Origin: CANLBN01 sp047634655
Lineage (GTDB): Bacteria; Pseudomonadota; Gammaproteobacteria; Pseudomonadales; Cellvibrionaceae
Assembly: GCA_047634655.1 (NCBI GenBank)
Contig: JBLIHY010000060.1
Span: 1-13,696 of the forward strand
Direction of reading: 5' to 3'
DNA: 13,696 nucleotides
In this document: one piece after another, positions 7,652 through 13,696 of the stretch
How positions within the stretch are numbered: the first letter of the stretch is position 1
Layout of the letters: every line of letters starts with the position of its first letter
Made by a program: the position numbers and the translations under genes
The notes under the pieces: generated by a model
Database searches by the model: none
Told to the model about the DNA's origin: nothing
The model's input: the letters and a program-made list of their open reading frames with translations, nothing else

Positions 7652-8599
7652 TTAGATTAATACGAAGTAATAACCAATATAGAACAGTAATAATAATCCC
7701 CCAGAGAATTTGCCAATTTGCGCTTGCTTGTTTCTGGAGTAGCCGATCCACATGAACAACCCTAGTAGAAGGGTAATTAAAATCATGGCCGCGAAGTCTC
7801 TCGTAAAAACCTGGTGATCCATAACGATAGGATTTATTAGGGGAGCAATTCCCATAACCAAAAGCAGATTAAACATATTAGAGCCAAGCACATTACCAAT
7901 AGCAATATCGTGATGGCCTTTGAGTGCGCTTGTAATAGAGGCAGCCAGCTCTGGCAGGCTGGTACCTACTGCTACAACGGTTAGTCCAATAATCATTGGG
8001 CTGACACCGAGACTTAGAGCAACTTTTTGCGCTCCCCAAACCAGGATTTCAGCGCTGAAAATCAACGCTATGATTCCAACCATAAACCAGAAAGCGCCAG
8101 CTTTCAGTGGAAGCATCTCGACTTCTTCAATCTCTTCGGGATGACGTTTCTTATCGTAGGCAATCCAAAATATCAGGGGCGCCAGTAAAATGACGAGTAC
8201 CAACCCTTCCCAGAACTGTAGTTGGGCATCCCAGAGGAAGACTCCAGAGATACCCATAACAAGCAGCATAACGAGAAATTCCTGTTTCAGAATGTGATCT
8301 TTAACCGGTAGCGGGACGATCAGAGCCGTTAGGCCGAGCACCATACCGACATTAGCCAGATTGGACCCTATGGCGTTTCCCACGGCCAGTTCACCCGCAT
8401 CCTTAAATGATGAGCTAATAGAAACTAGAACTTCTGGCGCCGAAGTACCAAAGGCAACCACAGTCAGACCAATAATTAGCTTTGATATACCGAGGTTCCC
8501 CGCGATGGTAACACTGCCCTCGACAAAGCGGTCGGCGCTCCAGACTAGTCCAATAAATCCCAATAATATGGCTCCCCAGGGGAACAAAGCAGTTAACAT
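7652..8599 (-). CDS. yrbG: Calcium/sodium antiporter, YrbG family
   Basis: This inner-membrane exchanger of the CaCA superfamily is of the K+-dependent Na+/Ca2+ exchanger-like bacterial type. The 315-aa product is two inverted half-repeats of about five helices each. The repeats carry the ion-binding signatures GTSAPE (51-56) with GNAIGSN (74-80), and GTSLPE (212-217) with GNVLGSN (235-241). The acidic cytoplasmic loop between the halves (about 149-165) is short. Start ATG 8599 is preceded by a purine-rich GAAGAGA ribosome site. It is first in the minus-strand cluster, next to kdsD as in E. coli, and divergent from mlaC. Transport direction and physiological role are not established for this family member. 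Confidence 0.95.
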   Translation of the reverse strand: MLTALFPWGAILLGFIGLVWSADRFVEGSVTIAGNLGISKLIIGLTVVAFGTSAPEVLVSISSSFKDAGELAVGNAIGSNLANVGMVLGLTALIVPLPVKDHILKQEFLVMLLVMGISGVFLWDAQLQFWEGLVLVILLAPLIFWIAYDKKRHPEEIEEVEMLPLKAGAFWFMVGIIALIFSAEILVWGAQKVALSLGVSPMIIGLTVVAVGTSLPELAASITSALKGHHDIAIGNVLGSNMFNLLLVMGIAPLINPIVMDHQVFTRDFAAMILITLLLGLFMWIGYSRNKQAQIGKFSGGLLLLFYIGYYFVLI

Positions 8600-8678
8600 A
8601 CAGTCTCTTCAGTAGTTATTTGTCATAAATCTACAATTGATGGTGGACAGTAGGTGCGTTTCTCGAAAGAACCGAAAA

Positions 8679-8687
8679 TGGTATAGT
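8679..8687 (+). promoter_or_regulatory. Candidate extended -10 promoter for mlaC
   Basis: TGGTATAGT matches the extended -10 form (TGn followed by a TATAAT-like hexamer, five of six matches). It lies 37 bases before the mlaC ATG at 8725 in the divergent gap shared with yrbG. No convincing -35 is seen at 17 bases upstream, which is acceptable for an extended -10 promoter. A second AT-rich hexamer (TATAAA, 8707-8712) lacks a -35. Confidence 0.4.
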
Positions 8688-8724
8688 CTAGTAGGGTTAC
8701 TGTCAGTATAAATTTCTATAGAGA

Positions 8725-9372
8725 ATGATCGCGGCAATGAAAGCACTACAAACATGTTTACGTCTATCGTTATATTTACCTCTTTTCTGTTTGTTCACGA
8801 GTGGTGCTAACGCGAAAGTCAAGGTTGTTGAAGGAAGCTTTGAATCTACTCCACATCAATTGGTTCAGGAGGTCACTACTCAAATATTAGCGGCTCTCGA
8901 AACAGGTTTAGATCCAGTCAATCAACCTAAAGAATTTGTTAGTGAACTCTCAGTGGTTTTGGATCCAGTTATAGCTTTTGATTACATCGCTAAAGGGGTG
9001 ATGGGAGTATATGCTAAATATGCAGATTCCAGACAAATTCAACAATTTTCAACCACCTTTAAGCTCGCTTTAGTCAATACCTATGGAAAAGGTATGTCTT
9101 CTTTTGAGGACATGAGTATCACTATATTGCCACCTTCAGAGCCAGTGAATGAAAAAAGACGCGTAACTGTCGTCCAGGAAATTCGCAATTCTTCTTCCGT
9201 CAGCAGAATCAATTACTCGATGGCAAAAAACCACAGTGGCGAGTGGAAAATGATTAATATCGTACTCAATGGCATCAATTTGGGAGAAACTTTTCGCGGG
9301 CAATTTGCCGCTGCTATGAAAAAAAATGACGGCGATCTACAAAAAACTATTAAAGAATGGTATGAAATATAG
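8725..9372 (+). CDS. mlaC: MlaC-family phospholipid-binding periplasmic protein
   Basis: MlaC proteins shuttle phospholipids through the periplasm between the outer-membrane MlaA complex and the inner-membrane MlaFEDB transporter, maintaining outer-membrane asymmetry. The 215-aa product has a signal peptide ending near SGANA (26-30). The Tgt2/MlaC domain follows, with typical features such as VLDPVIAFDYIAKGVMG (77-93) and the C-terminal strand and helix around GEWKMINIVLNGINLGETFR. The start is ATG 8725 or ATG 8737, with no clear ribosome site for either. In E. coli mlaFEDCB lies divergently beside yrbG. Here only this gene remains: mlaF, mlaE and mlaD are absent before it and mlaB is absent after it. 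Partners must be elsewhere, or it serves another transporter. Confidence 0.9.
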   Translation: MIAAMKALQTCLRLSLYLPLFCLFTSGANAKVKVVEGSFESTPHQLVQEVTTQILAALETGLDPVNQPKEFVSELSVVLDPVIAFDYIAKGVMGVYAKYADSRQIQQFSTTFKLALVNTYGKGMSSFEDMSITILPPSEPVNEKRRVTVVQEIRNSSSVSRINYSMAKNHSGEWKMINIVLNGINLGETFRGQFAAAMKKNDGDLQKTIKEWYEI

Positions 9373-9919
9373 TTTAGAGAGCTTCAATTTGATCTAGGGC
9401 AAAAGCGTCGTATTTATACGCGCTGTCAATATTGTTTATATGCCTTATTATGATCTCAAGTAATTTTTCAGTAGTCTTTTCGAGCACAACAGATCTTCCT
9501 CCGGAAGGCATATAGGTAGTTTTTTAGCTGACCTACTCAACACAATAGGCCATTGTCAATATAGATCTGTTCAGGCTCAATATTTAATTCGGTCGAGACC
9601 ACTTTAAGTGGTTGATCTGGTAAATTTTTCACGCGGTTCAATTCGCTAAAGTTCCTGGATTTGGTTCACAGTTCAATTGGATGCTTAGGCGATATCCACA
9701 GTGGTATCTGGTTAGAAAGGCTGGTGCGCTTCTTATTTATGCGTTTACCGTGCTTTTTATTTACACGAAAGATGATTCAAAAATGAATCATGGCTGATAC
9801 CAAAATAATATTCTGACTACATCTTAGTTTTAATGAAATTCTTCTGGTTTTAATGCCTATTAATTTATTTTCCATTGGGCTTATACCTGCCATTAACTAT
9901 TCTGAATTGACCAAAGTAT
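9373..9919. other. Non-coding gap with several inverted repeats
   Basis: These 547 bases lie between mlaC and the acyltransferase gene, and I can support no coding frame in them. They hold a 10-bp inverted repeat (TATATGCCTT 9437-9446 with AAGGCATATA 9505-9514) and a 9-bp one (AACAGATCT 9488-9496 with AGATCTGTT 9563-9571). They also hold ACCACTTTAAGTGGT (9598-9612), an 8-bp hairpin at 9772-9791, and a direct repeat TGTCAATAT (9424 and 9554). This could be an untranslated RNA, a decayed gene or the scar of a deletion. No tRNA is seen. Confidence 0.5.
9772..9791. repeat. 8-bp-stem hairpin with AAAA loop
   Basis: ATGATTCA (9772-9779) pairs perfectly with TGAATCAT (9784-9791) across AAAA. No T run follows on either side, so a terminator is unlikely. 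It lies about 130 bases before the acyltransferase start. Confidence 0.6.
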
Positions 9920-10807
9920 ATGCTTAAAAAAATCAAGTACGTTTTTATTGCACTAATTATTCTTCCGTTTAGCTACTTACCTTTATCTTTATTGCAATCC
10001 ATTGGTTCCAAAGTTGGTAAAATAGCACTCAGACTTAGTAAAAAACGCTGGCACATCGCTCGTCGTAACATAGAAGTTTGCTTTCCAGAATTATCTTCCG
10101 ATGAGAAAAATCAGTTACTAACAAAGGTTGGCGAAGAATCTGGCAAATGGTTTTTCGAGTCGGGCTATGTCTGGCACCGAAAGCCAGAGTTATTACGCAG
10201 AAAAGTTCGTGTTAAAAATCCCGAATTACTCGATACAGCTTATAAAAAAAATAAAGGCGTTATTATCGTTCTACCCCATCTAGGAAATTTTGAATTTATT
10301 AATTATTACATACCTTTTCTTTATCCCTTTGGCAGTATGTACAGGCCTTTTAATTCTTCAAGTTTTGTCGAGAAAATTATTTTGCGGGGGCGATCGCGTG
10401 TTGGAACAACTATGTTCAGCACAAATGCGGAAGGTGTTCGCGGTGCTTACAAGCACTTAAAAGCAGGGAAGATTTTAGCGGTATTAGCTGATCATTTACC
10501 TAGTCGAAAATCGGGGGTTTTTGCCCCTTTTTTTGGAAAACCAGCGCATACCGGTAGGCTTACTCACGCGCTCGCAAGATATAATCAATCTGAAGTTTTA
10601 TTGGCGGCGGTGATGCGCTTACCATCGGGCGGAGGTTTTGAGATTACTTTTTCCGAGTTGCCGAATTTGAACTGCGAAACCCCCGTTGAGTCTGCCACAC
10701 ATATGAATCTAGCAATTGAATCAGCTATACGACTAGCGCCAGAACAGTACCAGTGGGTATATCAACGTTTCTCTCGCCAACCCGATGGAGAACCGAAAGT
10801 CTACTAA
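9920..10807 (+). CDS. Lipid A / lysophospholipid acyltransferase family protein (LpxL/LpxM-like)
   Basis: The product resembles the LpxL/LpxM/LpxP (HtrB/MsbB) inner-membrane acyltransferases, which add secondary acyl chains to lipid A. The 295-aa protein has an N-terminal membrane anchor (about 7-24) and the catalytic HX4E motif H120-E125 in PHLGNFE. It also has the substrate-binding segment YRPFN (141-145), the DHLPSRKSGVFAPFFGKPA block (191-209) and the closing PEQYQWVYQRF (274-284). Length is normal. Which lipid and acyl donor it uses, and whether it is LpxL, LpxM or a divergent relative, cannot be told, so no symbol is given. It starts at ATG 9920 with a weak ribosome site. It stands alone, more AT-rich than the lpt genes, although its presumed product enters the same LPS pathway. 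Confidence 0.88.
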   Translation: MLKKIKYVFIALIILPFSYLPLSLLQSIGSKVGKIALRLSKKRWHIARRNIEVCFPELSSDEKNQLLTKVGEESGKWFFESGYVWHRKPELLRRKVRVKNPELLDTAYKKNKGVIIVLPHLGNFEFINYYIPFLYPFGSMYRPFNSSSFVEKIILRGRSRVGTTMFSTNAEGVRGAYKHLKAGKILAVLADHLPSRKSGVFAPFFGKPAHTGRLTHALARYNQSEVLLAAVMRLPSGGGFEITFSELPNLNCETPVESATHMNLAIESAIRLAPEQYQWVYQRFSRQPDGEPKVY

Positions 10808-10944
10808 ACTTTATTGAATTGCCAATTTTCTCGATCAAGAATATACAGCTCCCTATACTTTTCAAGCGCGCCTCTAAGGCAAGTTTATTTGTCAAAAAAT
10901 ATGCAAATAACTGGCGTAACTAAAAATTCAACAGTTTCTGCTTA

Positions 10945-10970
10945 AAAAGAATTTTAGAATATATTCTTTT
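10945..10970. terminator. Possible weak bidirectional terminator
   Basis: AAAAGAAT (10945-10952) pairs with ATTCTTTT (10963-10970) around a 10-base loop. The 12-bp palindrome AGAATATATTCT (10956-10967) overlaps it. It lies between converging genes, with A runs on one side and T runs on the other, as in bidirectional terminators. The stem is almost all A-T and so of low stability. Confidence 0.35.
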
Positions 10971-10979
10971 CAGATAATT

Positions 10980-11318
10980 TCACTTGGTTGAGGCTTGATC
11001 GCTTTCGAGTCTTCGATACCAGTTATCAAGCAGATCAAATGGTATTTTGAGATTTCCTTCTGGAATTTCTTCAAAAAACTCGCTATCAAGACTTTTGACC
11101 ATTTTTGAAGATATTCTAATCTTTATCTCTCTCATCTCCAAATATAGTCTGATTATGGTAATAAATTTATGTCTTCTAAATTTAGAATCACCAGATTTCA
11201 GTGAAGAGCCATCGATGAGTAAATATGCATTTTCATCCCCAACAATTTTTTTGATCAATGGCTTTAGTGATGAGTGTTTATGTGCCAACAACGGTTTATC
11301 TATTACGATCTTAAACAT
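10980..11318 (-). CDS. Hypothetical protein, partner of HTH regulator
   Basis: I do not recognise this 112-aa protein. It is charged and soluble, with no signal peptide or membrane helix. Its N-terminal half alternates short hydrophobic strands (MFKIVID, AYLLIDGS) with basic stretches (SLKSGDSKFRRHKF). A hydrophobic helix or strand follows (ITIIRLYLEM), and the C-terminal part is acidic (DSEFFEEIPEG). It has a good ribosome site, GGAG (complement of 11324-11327), 5 bases before ATG 11318, stronger than most genes here. It begins 18 bases after the stop of the upstream regulator, so the two almost certainly form an operon. It might be an effector, toxin or co-regulator controlled by that protein, but nothing in the sequence proves this. 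Confidence 0.65.
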   Translation of the reverse strand: MFKIVIDKPLLAHKHSSLKPLIKKIVGDENAYLLIDGSSLKSGDSKFRRHKFITIIRLYLEMREIKIRISSKMVKSLDSEFFEEIPEGNLKIPFDLLDNWYRRLESDQASTK

Positions 11319-11336
11319 AGTTACTCCGGTTAAAAG

Positions 11337-11912
11337 TTAGTTGTTTAATTTAATATATTGATAAATAACTTCCTTATGCTTTTCGTTGAAAGATTCCTCG
11401 GAATATATTTCAAAACTTTCCATGGTTCTAATGGTTGCATCCAGCACCTTTTTTAGATCAAATGAATTGATTTCAATACCCTTTGCACTACATACTTCGA
11501 CTATTTTTGCTAATGCAATAGGGGATAAGTTGATCTTGTCGATCACTTCTTCCTTGAATGGTGATTGGATAGCAGGTTCTCCGTATTTGAGCCAAGCTTC
11601 CACTTTTAGTGGATTGACCTTTTTGTCAATATAATCGACCAGGAAAACAACTAAATTTCTAAGAGTAGATGCTTTCGGGGGTCGATTATTCTTAAGCCAA
11701 TGGCCGGTTGCCATTTTCGATGTTTTGACTAGAGAAGCCAGGGCCATTTGCCGACCTCCATCCAAGGGAGGTATTTCCAGTGATGTCTTATCGATTAATT
11801 CATTTAGGCGCTGTGAAAAGCCGGGAAAAATATTGGAAACATCTGCATTTGCTTTTTCAACAGTCTCAAAAGAAGATCTATCAATAGCGATTGGTACGAC
11901 TTTTTTTCTCAT
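11337..11912 (-). CDS. Helix-turn-helix (XRE/CI-like) transcriptional regulator
   Basis: This 191-aa protein probably binds DNA. Residues about 32-92 follow the XRE/CI-like pattern: a first helix (FSQRLNELIDKT), the GGRQMALASLVKTSKMATGH helix-turn-helix, then WLKNNRPPKASTLRNLVVFL, where a Trp-Leu and a Pro precede the last helix, as in phage-type repressors and their plasmid and chromosomal relatives. After WLKYGEPA (107-114) comes a mostly helical C-terminal half (about 118-191) that I cannot place; it may serve dimerisation or partner binding. There is no LexA-like peptidase Ser-Lys pair that I can see. It starts at ATG 11912 with no strong ribosome site and heads a two-gene operon with the 112-aa gene. 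Three AGTAAAnTA elements begin 36 bases upstream of it and are candidate operators. Confidence 0.75.
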   Translation of the reverse strand: MRKKVVPIAIDRSSFETVEKANADVSNIFPGFSQRLNELIDKTSLEIPPLDGGRQMALASLVKTSKMATGHWLKNNRPPKASTLRNLVVFLVDYIDKKVNPLKVEAWLKYGEPAIQSPFKEEVIDKINLSPIALAKIVEVCSAKGIEINSFDLKKVLDATIRTMESFEIYSEESFNEKHKEVIYQYIKLNN

Positions 11913-11947
11913 TTCTACGTGTAAAGTTATGATTAATATGTGCGAAT

Positions 11948-11996
11948 AGTAAATTATTTGTTTACATTAGTAAACTAAAACTTTAAAAGTAAACTA
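11948..11996. promoter_or_regulatory. Three AGTAAAnTA repeats, candidate operator array
   Basis: AGTAAATTA (11948-11956), AGTAAACTA (11969-11977) and AGTAAACTA (11988-11996) start 21 and 19 bases apart, about two helical turns. The middle copy sits inside an inverted repeat GTTTAC-ATTA-GTAAAC (11960-11975) and also forms TTAGT-AA-ACTAA (11968-11979). The last copy touches a perfect TATAAT (11995-12000). The array lies between the divergent regulator and substrate-binding-protein genes, so a repressor here could control either or both. Confidence 0.5.
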
Positions 11997-12000
11997 TAAT
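11995..12000 (+). promoter_or_regulatory. Candidate -10 box towards substrate-binding protein gene
   Basis: TATAAT is a perfect sigma-70 -10 hexamer about 150 bases before the downstream gene. At 18 bases upstream only TAAACT (11971-11976) is available as -35, which is poor, so the promoter would be weak or activator-dependent. It overlaps the third AGTAAAnTA element. Downstream to the gene the leader is very AT-rich, with a 6-bp inverted repeat (AGATGA 12013-12018 with TCATCT 12029-12034). Confidence 0.35.
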
Positions 12001-12151
12001 ATCGGCTTTAAGAGATGAAATAAGAAAATCATCTATTAGATAATTTATTTTAATAAAATTAAACTATGAAAAGTCTCTTCGAGTCAGGTACTAAAAATAT
12101 GGTTAGGTATCAGGTTTTATATATCGCTATATGCTCGCCAATTTATAGTTG

Positions 12152-13072
12152 ATGATATATATGACCGCTTTCCGCTTCTTGTTCTTCTGTAGCCTTTTGG
12201 TGTTTTCTTCAGTATCAAATGCGCTTCATGTGTATATCGCTATGGAAGAAAGCAGTGAGCCCAGGCAGCTCGCCTTGCTCAACAGAGTGGAAGAGTATGT
12301 AAAAAATAACATTCCCCAAGCCACTGTATCCTTAATATCGTCACCATTATTTGCTAAATCTAATGATAAAGAGCGCATCATCGTATCTTTGGGAAAAGAA
12401 TCCTTAAGGTTTCTTGTAAATGTCGATGAAAGCATTCCAATCATATCTATTTTTGTAAGCCGTGCCTCTTTTGAGGAAAACTCAAAATTACATTCCAGTG
12501 AGCGTCGGATAACATCTATATATTCCGATCCGTCAATCCGACGCCAGCTATCCCTGATACGAATACTTTATGGTAAACAAACAAAAGTAGGGTTGTTAAC
12601 TGAAAATAATTACCCAATAATTAAAAAAATAAAAAATTCTTCGACTGAAATTGGTTTGTCGATTAGTGAGTTAAATTTTACTAAAGAAAAAATTAACAAT
12701 AGTTTTTTTAGAGAAATCGATGTTTTGCTTTTGCAAAACAATAGAAAATTATTTGACTTAATTCCCTTAGATGATTTGATTTATCTATCATATGATCTAA
12801 ATAATACCGGAATTATTGGTTACAGCAGTGGTATGGTGAAAAGTGGATCGATTGCGACTACTTATCACTCCCTTGAAGATATTTTAAATAGTCTTAAAAA
12901 ACACTTATTACAGTTTTCAGAAAAAAGAACGCTTCCGGAGCCATCGTATCCTGAAACGTACCAGCTTATTTTCAACGAATATGTAATGAGATCTTTGGAT
13001 ATCAATAAACCTGAAAATGAAGAAATATTTGATTATATAAATTTAAACTACTCGAAGGGTGATGGGCAATGA
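12152..13072 (+). CDS. ABC-type substrate-binding protein (PF04392-like), probable sensor partner
   Basis: This secreted protein resembles the uncharacterised ABC substrate-binding (TrpX-like, PF04392) family. It has a signal peptide ending near SVSNA. Family-like blocks follow: RIIVSLGKESLRFL, then IPIISIFVSRASFEE, then SIYSDPSIRRQLSLIRILYG followed by KVGLLTENN, and IIGYSSGMVKSGSIATTYHS, the conserved 'vigys-lv-GA' block. No permease or ATPase gene is nearby. Instead its stop overlaps by four bases (ATGA) the start of a membrane sensor, so it probably binds a small ligand or reports it to that sensor. The start could be ATG 12152 or ATG 12161, and a TTG at 12149 is also in frame; no ribosome site decides. 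The gene is strongly AT-rich, unlike the lpt region. The ligand is unknown. Confidence 0.75.
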   Translation: MIYMTAFRFLFFCSLLVFSSVSNALHVYIAMEESSEPRQLALLNRVEEYVKNNIPQATVSLISSPLFAKSNDKERIIVSLGKESLRFLVNVDESIPIISIFVSRASFEENSKLHSSERRITSIYSDPSIRRQLSLIRILYGKQTKVGLLTENNYPIIKKIKNSSTEIGLSISELNFTKEKINNSFFREIDVLLLQNNRKLFDLIPLDDLIYLSYDLNNTGIIGYSSGMVKSGSIATTYHSLEDILNSLKKHLLQFSEKRTLPEPSYPETYQLIFNEYVMRSLDINKPENEEIFDYINLNYSKGDGQ

Positions 13073-13696
13073 TAAAGAAAATAGTCCATTTTCTCAGAAA
13101 AAGAACCTCTATTTCTTTCAGAATATATTTATACTCGTTATCAATATTTTTCATATCATTATTAATGATTTTATTTTTCTTCTACAGCTATTTTAGTCAT
13201 ATAAAAAATGAAAGAGTTGATTTTATTGATTTTATTTCCACAGAAATACTAACTGGACTTGCAGAGAAAGGGCTCAGAAGGGGAAATTCAGATTTAGTCT
13301 TAGATACGTTTGATACATTAATTAAAAAATCAGAAATTTCTTATATAAACATAGTTGATAATGAATCTAATGCTTTCTTGGTTTCAGGTATCGATTCATC
13401 AGAAAAATTAAATACACGAATACTTTCCAAGCCTATCTATAGCAAAAGGACTGTTTCAAATCAGATGGATTTAGACTTTGATGGTGGTTCAGTGATAACG
13501 GAGCAACGTTTAATTGGAACCCTTTATATTTATATTGATCTGGAACAAATTACATCTACAGCGTTGAATACGGCTAATGAAGAAATCTTTTTTTTATTGT
13601 TGCTTTTGATAATATTTTGCTTGTTTATACCATATATAATTTCTCAATCATTAGTGAATCCTTTGCGCCACATTATGAGTGATCTTGCTAAGTTTA
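13069..13696 (+). CDS. Membrane signal-transduction protein with periplasmic sensor and HAMP start (truncated by window edge)
   Basis: The frame is open from ATG 13069 to the window end, giving 209 residues of an incomplete gene. A basic N-terminus (MIKKIVHFLRKRT) is followed by a membrane helix (about 20-42), a periplasmic domain of about 130 residues (43-171) with an alternating strand pattern (ISYINIVDNE, IGTLYIYIDLEQ) like a small PAS/Cache-type sensor, and a second helix (about 173-192). The SLVNPLRHIMSDLAKF segment then reads as the start of a HAMP linker. The output domain is outside the window; a histidine kinase (possibly hybrid) or a GGDEF/EAL enzyme is most likely. Ribosome site GAAGGG (13054-13059) lies 9 bases upstream, and the start overlaps the stop of the substrate-binding protein gene, so the two are translationally coupled. 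Very AT-rich. Confidence 0.82.
   Translation, partial: MIKKIVHFLRKRTSISFRIYLYSLSIFFISLLMILFFFYSYFSHIKNERVDFIDFISTEILTGLAEKGLRRGNSDLVLDTFDTLIKKSEISYINIVDNESNAFLVSGIDSSEKLNTRILSKPIYSKRTVSNQMDLDFDGGSVITEQRLIGTLYIYIDLEQITSTALNTANEEIFFLLLLLIIFCLFIPYIISQSLVNPLRHIMSDLAKF

Noticed and set aside
7645..7660. Small inverted repeat TTAATC-GTTA-GATTAA over the yrbG stop codon
   Set aside because: The stem is only 6 bp and AT-rich, with no T run on the transcribed strand, so it is not convincing as a terminator or attenuator.
9635..9644. GGTTCAATTC, resembling a tRNA T-loop
   Set aside because: The flanking bases do not form a T-arm stem, and no acceptor or anticodon arm is found nearby.
1..13696. CRISPR array, insertion sequence, rRNA or tRNA
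   Set aside because: I saw no regularly spaced direct repeats with unique spacers, no transposase frame with terminal repeats, and no rRNA or tRNA signature anywhere in the window.

Overview
The window looks like a chromosomal segment of a Gram-negative gammaproteobacterium. It carries genes for lipopolysaccharide (LPS) export (lptA, lptB, lptC), Kdo synthesis (kdsC, kdsD), a YrbG-type cation/Ca2+ exchanger and an MlaC-type phospholipid shuttle. Their arrangement is recognisably derived from the gammaproteobacterial yrb/kds/lpt locus. I cannot fix the genus. Base composition shifts by eye from roughly balanced GC in the left two thirds to clearly AT-rich in the right third.

Layout. Bases 1-421 are non-coding and hold a perfect 15-bp-arm inverted repeat next to a 12-bp palindrome. 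Bases 422-4002 (+ strand) hold murI (glutamate racemase, cell-wall D-glutamate) and a 914-aa PD-(D/E)XK nuclease of the AddB/RecB-like 'probable DNA repair protein' group. This nuclease keeps its catalytic residues but appears to have lost all four iron-sulfur cysteines. Bases 4192-8599 (- strand, read right to left) hold yrbG, kdsD, kdsC, lptC, lptA and lptB, tightly packed or overlapping from kdsD onward. KdsD and KdsC make Kdo precursors, LptB powers LPS extraction from the inner membrane, and LptC and LptA carry LPS across the periplasm. rpoN, the usual gene after lptB, is not there; the murI/nuclease pair converges on lptB instead.

Divergent from yrbG at 8725 is a single mlaC gene, where other gammaproteobacteria have the whole mlaFEDCB operon. 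It is followed by 547 bases of non-coding sequence rich in short inverted repeats, then by a lipid A-type (LpxL/LpxM family) acyltransferase at 9920-10807.

The right end looks accessory. On the - strand, a helix-turn-helix regulator (11337-11912) is followed 18 bases later by an unrecognised 112-aa protein (10980-11318). Three copies of an AGTAAAnTA element lie in front of the regulator. On the + strand, a secreted ABC-type substrate-binding protein (12152-13072) overlaps by four bases a membrane sensor with a periplasmic domain and the start of a HAMP segment (13069 to the window edge). That pair is probably a two-part signal receptor whose output domain lies beyond the window.
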